Source: Crotophaga sulcirostris (lineage: Eukaryota > Chordata > Aves > Cuculiformes > Crotophagidae). Taken from it: 64,000 nucleotides of DNA. Below are positions 57,086 to 64,000 of this stretch, one piece after another (the stretch's first letter is position 1; each line of letters starts with the position of its first letter). Location: assembly GCA_013397455.1 (NCBI GenBank), contig VYZB01000040.1, positions 3,173,869 to 3,237,868 on the forward strand. The letters run 5' to 3'. The notes under the pieces were generated by a model that saw only the letters and a list, made by a program, of their open reading frames with translations, made no database searches and had not been told where the DNA came from. The position numbers and the translations under genes were made by a program.

Positions 57086-59065
57086 TCGAGGTGTTTGCCT
57101 AATTTGGTTAGTAACTGCTTTTGCATAACTTCTAGAAATTGAAGGAAATTTCTGACTAGAAAAGAATACACATCCATTTTTTATAAATATTCACTCACAG
57201 GAAAAGTTTTTAAAAGTTTCCTTTTTTTCTTTAAACAAGCTCTCTGCCTACAAGCCAATAATTGAAAATCCAGCTCTGTTTCTAGAGATTCATGATCAGT
57301 GGGTACCTCTTCAGTTCTATTCCCTGAGGGTTTGTGGTTATGGCTGAACTCTTTTCAGTGCTGAAATAATCCTCAGTGCATGAGGAAAGTATAACATTGG
57401 ATGTAATTAGTTTATTATGCCCACAAAGAGTTCTGTGGGTGAACTGACTGTATTCAGTAACAAAAGCAAGAAGGAGAAAGTATATGCCAGTTTCCATCCA
57501 CAACGAAGAGTTTTGGAGAGGAATAATGATTCAGGTCACTGATGGCTTACGGGAAGGGATTTGGGATGAGCTGATATTCTGAAGCTGATCTTTGTGATTG
57601 CACATACTTTGTGTCCCTTTTCAGTTTATTCTGGGCAGTTTTCAGTGACTGTTAGCTATTTCCTTGGAAGGTATCTGAAAAAAAGTCCCCTGGAACGTGT
57701 AGTCACAAGATTATTTCTAGACATTGTTTACCAGAGAACATCGCTGCAGCTGGCACTGGTTGAGGTCTCACAATACGTGGGGAGACTGAAAGAGCAGGAA
57801 TCAAAACATCACTCTATGTATTACAAGACATTCATGACCTGGTGCATCTGAGGAGTACATTAGGCAATGCTTTGTCTAACTGTCCAAGCTCAGATGTCTA
57901 ATTTCTTATTTGAAAGAAGAAGAAAGACACTTTGAAAGATACTGGCACCAGAAGACATTTAATTTGGAGGAACTGTGCCTTTGTGTCTTTTGGATTGTTT
58001 TCTACTTAACGCTTTCTTTTAAGATGTGCTAAGATTTCAGAGGTGTCAATCTGGTTAAGAGCTAAACAGAAACTTTTTTTCAATGGCATCAAATTTTTCT
58101 TCCTCCCAAGGTCTGGTCTGGCAAAATTATTTGCATCTTACATATTGGCAGAAAAAATAAAAAAAACAACTTTTGAGTCTACCTGACACAAAATTTTCCC
58201 ACCCAGGACTTCAAATTTGGTCAGAATAATTGGACAACCCTAGAATTAATTTCTTTCTACTGAGAGCTGCACAAATGTGCCTTCAACCTGTGTCCTATCT
58301 GGCTATGTCAGTGAAAAAGTTTGTGCTCCAAATTCCATGTTTTCTTGCATGCTTCTTTGCATTCTCTTGCATTCTGCTATGTACCTGCCACTGGCCTCAT
58401 GACTTAGCTGAAAAAATAAATATTGCTCAAAAATATTTGTCAGAGCTGCTAAAAGAGCAGCTTGTCACGGCAACACTGTGCTGAGCTGCCAAGCTTAAAC
58501 TGTCCTTTGGAAAAATTAGTTTCCCATGGAAAATAAACATCAGCTTCCCATAAAATATACAGACTTGGGACAAAACACTTCTTGGTTCAGACTTGTTTAG
58601 CCTGAAGTTATAGCAGCATGTAACTTTTACAGAGAAACCTCCGTTGATTGGGCTTTGTTGTGTACATCAAGGTTGGTTTTAGATTAATTGATTATTTATT
58701 TATGGAGTAGGCAGACTTGGGCATTTTTACTTTATGCTTAGATAGTTGAGGTTGCAAATTCATATAGTGCAATTATTGATAAAAAACTGTGAAAACAGCA
58801 CAGCCCCAGACTCAACTATCCTTTTCTATACAATATTCACTAGCATGTAACAGAAATAGCTGTTTCTCACAGCTGGATCTATTTCCTTTGGGTTTTCTGA
58901 GAAAAACTGCTGTCCTCCCCCTGTCGCAGCACAGAGGTATTGCTGAGCCTCGTGACCTGAGGAAAATTCCCTGACACCCGTGACACACGTGTTTTCCCAG
59001 AAACTTCCTTTGCCTCCAAATTACAAATTATTGTGGCAGTTGCCGCAGCCCATCATCAGGGCTTT

Positions 59066-59127
59066 CAAGAAACACAAGAAGCAAAAAGCAACAGAAATGC
59101 AACAAAAGCAAAAAAAAAAAAAGCAAA
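59066..59127 (+). repeat. A-rich simple repeat
   Basis: CAAGAAACACAAGAAGC-type units lead into A13 (59110-59122). Low-complexity DNA. It creates Lys/Gln-rich spurious frames. Confidence 0.8.
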
Positions 59128-59435
59128 TACCACCGTGGAGACAGCACAAAATGCTGCCTCAGCCTTCATATATCATAGCAACCCTAATATAGCCCTGGCG
59201 ACCAGCTACTTTTTGAGCAAATGATGGGCATGGCTTGGCAAGTTGTGGGTCAGGAATGCACTGTCATGCGCTCCCGCAGTCGAGAAGAGTTCAGTCCTCA
59301 AGCATGAACTAGAGCTACTACAGAGTGAAACCTCCTCAAGTGTAGGTGTTGAGTCCTTGGCACCAAACTGTCAAATCCGTTCCTTGTTGGGGTGATACAA
59401 CTGTTAATGCCTACATGGTCAGGAGATCGAAAAGA

Positions 59436-59477
59436 TTTTATTTTTTTTTCTTTTCTTTGTTTTTCTTTTTCTTTTTA
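59436..59477 (+). repeat. T-rich pyrimidine tract
   Basis: Near-uninterrupted T/C run with one G, continuing as TACTACCCTCTCGCTGTAG. It looks like an extended pyrimidine tract before a splice acceptor, but no exon is convincing downstream. Confidence 0.8.
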
Positions 59478-59821
59478 CTACCCTCTCGCTGTAGTAGGTA
59501 CAAAACCCAAAAGGTTTTCTTTGAAACACCATTCTACACTTAGAAGAGGAATAAAATACAACAAATGTGAATGCAACAACTATATTCCATGTCTTGCAAA
59601 AGTACAGTTTAAAAGAAAATATTTGCAACCACAAAGTAAAATATTCAGATCTTGAGCACTGACAATTTAATTACATTTAAAGGTTTTTGATGGAGCTTAC
59701 TAATCTCTTACACATCTCTTTCCACATGAAAATGTCAGATTGTTGAAGGTTTTCATGGGAACATACATGGAATGGAATTTTGGGTCAGAGGGAAAAGGAT
59801 GAGACTTTCACCTGTCTTAGA

Positions 59822-59940
59822 ATAACGAGACACATGCTTACCCCTCAAAGACTAGCCAAGCAATTAAGCACACATGTGAGATGTAGCAACTTGCATTCAA
59901 GTTTTGCCTAATTTGGACCAGGGTCTTAATCTCCACCCCC
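59822..59940. mobile_element. Possible ancient sauropsid repeat relic
   Basis: ACACATGCTTACCCC, then CAATTAAGCACACATGTGAG, then TTTTGCCTAATTTGGACCAGGG resemble the same old repeat type noted at 33628 (TTAAGCACATG...TTTGCTGAATTGGGGCC). Low identity; assigned by pattern. Confidence 0.35.
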
Positions 59941-60310
59941 AATTCTACATTGAACACTCCGTTTCTGGACTTTCGAAGCATTTTTACTCTTGTCCACTGA
60001 ACATTGGGTCATTTATACGACAAGTAGAATAGTTCATCCATTGTAGACTTTCAGTGACCAGATAGAGAGCTGACAGGAAACATGTGGGATTAGTTTATAC
60101 ACCTTTGGTCAAATCAGGCAGAGTTTATGTACTGGGATCCTTCATTCCAAAACACTACTCTCATAGCAGGATAAGGCTTATTCCACAGATAAGGTGCTGC
60201 TTGTCACTGCTCTGAGTGATCTCTTGTTCATCCTGACGTAGAACATTTTCTATAAAATGGCAAAATCTTGCTAGGATATAAATATCTCCCTTGGTCAACA
60301 ACTCTTTGTA

Positions 60311-60400
60311 AATCATAGAATCATAGGATCATACAATATCTTGAGTTGGAAGAGACTCATAAGGATCATTGAGTCCAACTCCCTGACTCAACATACACAG
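60311..60400 (-). mobile_element. CR1 LINE 3'-end fragment
   Basis: AATCATAGAATCATAGGATC (inverted TTCTATGATTCTATGA repeats), then GAGTTGGAAGAGACTCATAAG, ATCATTGAGTCCAACTCC. This is an inverted CR1 3' end in which the usual GGACC is replaced by AGACTC, a feature of some CR1 subgroups. Only about 90 bp remain before similarity fades. Confidence 0.9.
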
Positions 60401-60451
60401 AAGTTTGTCTTCAAACACCAGGTTGCAGTTGGCACCACATTGGCATAGACT

Positions 60452-60485
60452 TAGAAGAAACTACAGTCTAGAAGAAACTACAGCC
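60452..60485 (+). repeat. 17-bp tandem duplication
   Basis: TAGAAGAAACTACAGTC at 60452-60468 and TAGAAGAAACTACAGCC at 60469-60485 differ at one position. It lies just beyond the CR1 fragment. Confidence 0.88.
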
Positions 60486-61387
60486 TGCGAATGGTGTGTT
60501 CACATGTGATTTAGGGTATTCCCTATTAAACCAACCCAGTAGAACCCACATAGCACAAACCTTTGGGAACTGGAAACCAACCCTCATGCCCGTATGCCAT
60601 GCAAAAGCACAGAGCACATGCTAAACAGTGTCAGTTTTATTTTTTTCCTAGAGTCCTAAAAAGCCTGATATAAAACAGGGTAGAGGTAGTTGTGGTAAAA
60701 TGACAAAACAGGTTAAAATAAAGTGCATGCTGAGATTTTAACATTTAAACAAACACATACTAAGCCAAAACAAATGTTACCTGATGTCTAATTTCTCACG
60801 GTAACTATCTGGTGCTCTGTGCCCATGACTGATGGATGAAATGTCTGGAAGCTAGAAATGAGAAAAGTAAATTACTTTACATGCTTTGAAAGTGTCGTTG
60901 AAATTAATAGGTTGCACACTCCAGTCTGGAAAAACGAGAGATAGGGAGATGGCCTCAGTCAGAGAAGACAGGGTTGGTTGGAGAATGCACCCAATGGCCA
61001 GGTCTCTATCTGCAGACAGGGATATGTTTGGCTCCGCTGGAGGAGTCTGCTGAAAGGGAATGAACACCTGGGCTGTTTGGTGCAGAAGAGATAAATTTTG
61101 TCTTGCTCCAAAGCCTGAAGGATCACTGACACCAACAAAGACCAGGATGGCGAGATCTTCCAGATGCTCTGTGCTAGTGGTAAGTGACTGTGTAGATGGA
61201 GATGCGAGAGAGAGTCAGGTCCTCTCTGTGGAGGAGAAGCAGCCACTTCTTTCATTTTCTTTGGTCCTTTTCTGGTACAGCAGGACACAGAACAAGGAGA
61301 AGCATTACTGCACTGAGACCAGCTGGGAGCTCCTGTAGGAGAGTTCATGGACCTGTCTGTGATATTTCCAGAGAGTAGACGTAATTG

Positions 61388-61430
61388 AAAAAAAAAAAAA
61401 ACAAAAAAAACAAAACAAACCCAAAACCAA
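61388..61430 (+). repeat. A14 followed by CAAAA-type repeats
   Basis: A14, then CAAAAAAAACAAAACAAACCC. It looks like a degenerate poly-A tail or simple repeat. Its upstream flank is not a recognisable retroposed gene. Confidence 0.85.
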
Positions 61431-62473
61431 GTTCACAGACTGAAGTTAATGCTTCCTCATGAGATCTAAAGGCTTCATCCCAAATTCTGTGAAAGTTCAC
61501 TCTGAGATCCAAGCATTGTGACTCAGGTTCACCTCTAGCAGCAAGATGAACTGTACTGCAATATTCCCCAACATATACTCTCAGCACTACTGTACAAATA
61601 AATTAACTTGATCCACTTCTGGTTGAATGTATATTTTTCATATTTTTGGAAAAGTTCTAGTTTCATTCCATACATTTTTTACTTTATGAACTCAGGGCAG
61701 TTGTGTATATTAAACTCTGTATTGAAAATACTGAGTTGAACCTTTCTTTGGGCTCACAAAGCAAACCCTAGCGTTGTGAGTGAGAGGAGATGGCTTTAGT
61801 TCTTACTACCACAGGAAGCTCTAGTTTGCCATGATAGGAAACAGAGAGAAGATTGTTTATCAGCAGCAAAAGGATTATTGCAGATGGAGTGACTTTCCAT
61901 GTTTGCACATATTGTGAAACAATAAATGGAGGAAAATCAAAGACTAAGGAGCAGAATAGCCCTTGAGAAGGCCTAATCTCTAGCCTTGCTTCATCATCTA
62001 TTTCTCATGGGAGAAATCCTCAAACTCCCCCTACTGCAGTGCTCTTAGTGATAAGCAAGGAGAGCTGTTATGGAGACCTGTGAAGTGGCTTGAGATACTC
62101 ACATGGGAAATGGTAGAAAAATGCCACCCTTGTAGCTGTCATGTTGTATCTTCATACTAGTTGTGGGGCTTTCCAACTGGAAGAATAAACTTAAATGTGA
62201 CAACACTGTTTTGCATCAAAATAGTAATGGATCTTTCTGTCTGTGAAAACCCAAAGTGCTACACAGATGATAAGGGAGAAATCGTATGTCCTGTGAAGCG
62301 TGTGGCTGTTTGCCAGAGTCACTTCTTTTCAAAAGCAAGAAGAAAGTGTTTTTAATTACTTTATTTATTGAAAAGTAGTCTGAGGAATGTGGAACAGACA
62401 GATTTTTGTCAAAATTAAAGGCTCTATTGAAAGAGTTCCTATGGTCCAAGTCCTAATCTGGTAGGGGTATGTT

Positions 62474-62489
62474 CACACACACACACACA
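62474..62489 (+). repeat. (CA)8 microsatellite
   Basis: An uninterrupted CA dinucleotide tract of eight units, ending at CAT. Confidence 0.9.
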
Positions 62490-64000
62490 TTCTAGTAAAA
62501 TAATACTGATAATGTGAATAATCATAAAACTGATAAGATGAATAGCCATAATATAAAATTATGCCAATTCACATTAGCCATTACAGATACTATTCTTCCA
62601 TCCTATGCGCAAACATACAGCTTGATAGGCCTATGCCACACAATTCCCTCTTATGAGAACAAGAATTAAAATCTCAGAAATTCAGGAGCAGCCATGTACA
62701 GGCAATATAACCAAGTAGTTGTATCTTTTAAATCATTTTCCAAGGTTCCTCACCAGTATCAGTTTTTATTAATTTAAAACAAACATTAGGTTTTTTTTCC
62801 TATAAATTGATTACTTTGAACAATGACAGAGAAAATATTGAAATATTGACATATTTGGGTCTGCAGACTTAGAAGGATCAAAAAGTCTGTGTCAAACTGG
62901 TAGAAAACTGCTCCAAACTACTCACTGATTGTATGTTTTTCTCAGTCATCCCTTACCCTACCCACACACTCTCTGAGGTTGGAGTTTATCTCTCCTCAGG
63001 GGTAGCCACGTTTCACAGTATTTTTTGGTTTTTTGCTTGTTCCTAGAATTTGCATTCATGCTGAGATCCAGATGGGACCTGGGCTTGTTCCTGTGGCACA
63101 CAACAAATGCATGTCCACTGGAGAACCCATGCGTGCCAGCCCCAGAGGCAGCTTGCAGGGGGTTTCCCTCTCCTGGAGGCCAGGAAAAGGAAGACTTGGG
63201 CTGTCCTTTACCGGTTGGTAGTAGAGCCTGAAAACACTACCAAACACATCTAATCACAGAGCTTAAAAGTAAACGAGTGCAGAGCACTGTCAGTTCCTCA
63301 AGTCAAGATAGGCTACTTAAAGGCATAGATCTGCAGTTTAATTTAATCCTTAAGACAGGGGGATCGTATCTTGCCAAAAAAACAAACCACTTTTCTGCTG
63401 CTGGAGAGTTCAGCAAATGTGGCTTCACCCCTAAGGATCGTAGGAGGTGCCTGGTTCACTCCAGAACTGGATCCATCTCCACTGTAGTGTAGGAATCATT
63501 CAGCTATCTCAGCCCTGTGTGCTTTGCTCCATGTACTCTTGACAACTATCAGAAACACAGTCAACTCTTATAGTCCTGCCTTCACAATTAAATGATTTTT
63601 TCAGTGCGTTATCTGATACCTGGGACCTTTCTCATGCATTTATTTGTCTTTAAATGGCTATCTCCACCCCTGTGTCTGCTGTGTCTGACATATCCCTAAT
63701 CTTTTTTCCAAGGAGTGGAACTTCCCGGCTTGCTTTAAAAACTTGCTACTTGTCTATATGCATAAATCTCTAAATATCAATAATCTGACTGCTTGGTTAT
63801 CTCAAGGATTGTCATTTTCATTTTGCTTGGCACAAGAAAAGCAGAACCGTGTTACTAAAGAAGACAAGCTTTAGTTCTCAAGTCTTGCAAAGGTTTTTGT
63901 TTTCTGATCAACTGAAGAAATACCTGGAAGTCTTTTAGCCTATCTTGTTACTCAACACACACCATTCTGGCCCCAGCTGTGCCTCTGGAAGTGGTTCCAA

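Larger units (their letters stand above)
57086..59821. other. Unique non-coding DNA with A- and T-rich repeats
   Basis: No gene recognised with confidence. A clear acceptor-like CCCTTTTCAG ending at 57624 is followed by 75 open codons to a stop at 57849-57851, recorded as a finding. A- and pyrimidine-rich simple repeats lie at 59066-59127 and 59436-59477. Confidence 0.5.
60486..64000. other. Unique non-coding DNA
   Basis: No gene recognised. A minus-strand frame of 129 codons at 60959-61348 overlaps a plus-strand frame of 92 and neither is recognisable. An A-rich tract at 61388 and a CA microsatellite at 62474 are listed separately. The last 1.5 kb shows nothing structured. Confidence 0.5.

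Noticed and set aside
60959..61348. 129-codon minus-strand frame
   Set aside because: Overlaps a 92-codon frame on the other strand; Ser/Pro/Leu-rich composition typical of chance frames.
61388..61430. A-rich tract as a retroposon tail
   Set aside because: The upstream 400 bp match nothing recognised, and the tail is mixed CAAAA simple sequence.
1..64000. tRNA, rRNA, known miRNA or CRISPR array
   Set aside because: A visual search for T-loop strings, a few well-known miRNA seeds and regularly spaced repeats found none. This is not a covariance-model search.
1..64000. Bacterial or phage gene system
   Set aside because: CR1 retrotransposons, microsatellites and lack of dense coding show a vertebrate genome; short ATG/GTG frames are chance.

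Overview
The window reads as vertebrate, most likely avian, nuclear DNA with no confidently recognisable gene. Six clear pieces of the CR1 LINE family, and one very old probable piece, lie on both strands. Several keep the CR1 3'-terminal short repeats of the TTCTATGA / TTCTGTGA type and the preceding 3' block (TTAAGGTCCCTTCCAACCC-like). CR1 is the dominant retrotransposon of birds. A crocodilian or turtle is a less likely alternative, because those genomes also carry CR1. There are no bacterial signals: no operons, no Shine-Dalgarno-led gene strings and no dense coding. Open frames starting at ATG or GTG never exceed about 155 codons, which is what chance gives in 64 kb of AT-leaning DNA.

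Layout. 1-7.2 kb: unique AT-rich DNA with simple repeats and a homeodomain-motif-rich stretch near 5.1-5.3 kb. 7.2-10.3 kb: two minus-strand CR1 3' ends. 10.3-24.7 kb: unique sequence with two blocks that look like conserved non-coding elements (about 15.9-16.45 kb and 20.2-20.8 kb) and decayed inverted-repeat-type repeats. 24.7-27.7 kb: the most promising regulatory stretch, with a CpG-enriched 600-bp block holding RUNX- and RFX-like motifs, then a cluster of four GATA motifs. 28.7 kb: a relic of an old palindrome-rich element. 33.6-34.1 kb: an old repeat relic followed by a plus-strand CR1 end. 35.2-35.35 kb: an LTR-like or promoter-like arrangement (TATA box, splice donor, polyA signal). 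39.6-40.5 kb: the largest CR1 piece, with the end of the reverse transcriptase and a visible catalytic FADD motif, broken by frameshifts. 40.5-56.9 kb: mostly unique sequence with an old CR1 relic at 49 kb, several hairpins and more conserved-element-like blocks. 56.9-64 kb: two more CR1 ends and A- or pyrimidine-rich simple repeats.

No gene products act together here. The window is best understood as intergenic or deep intronic DNA. If it has function, that most likely lies in cis-regulatory elements, but the conservation claims are inferred from appearance and need an alignment. Three short possible exons are recorded as hypotheses only. I saw no novel coding system.
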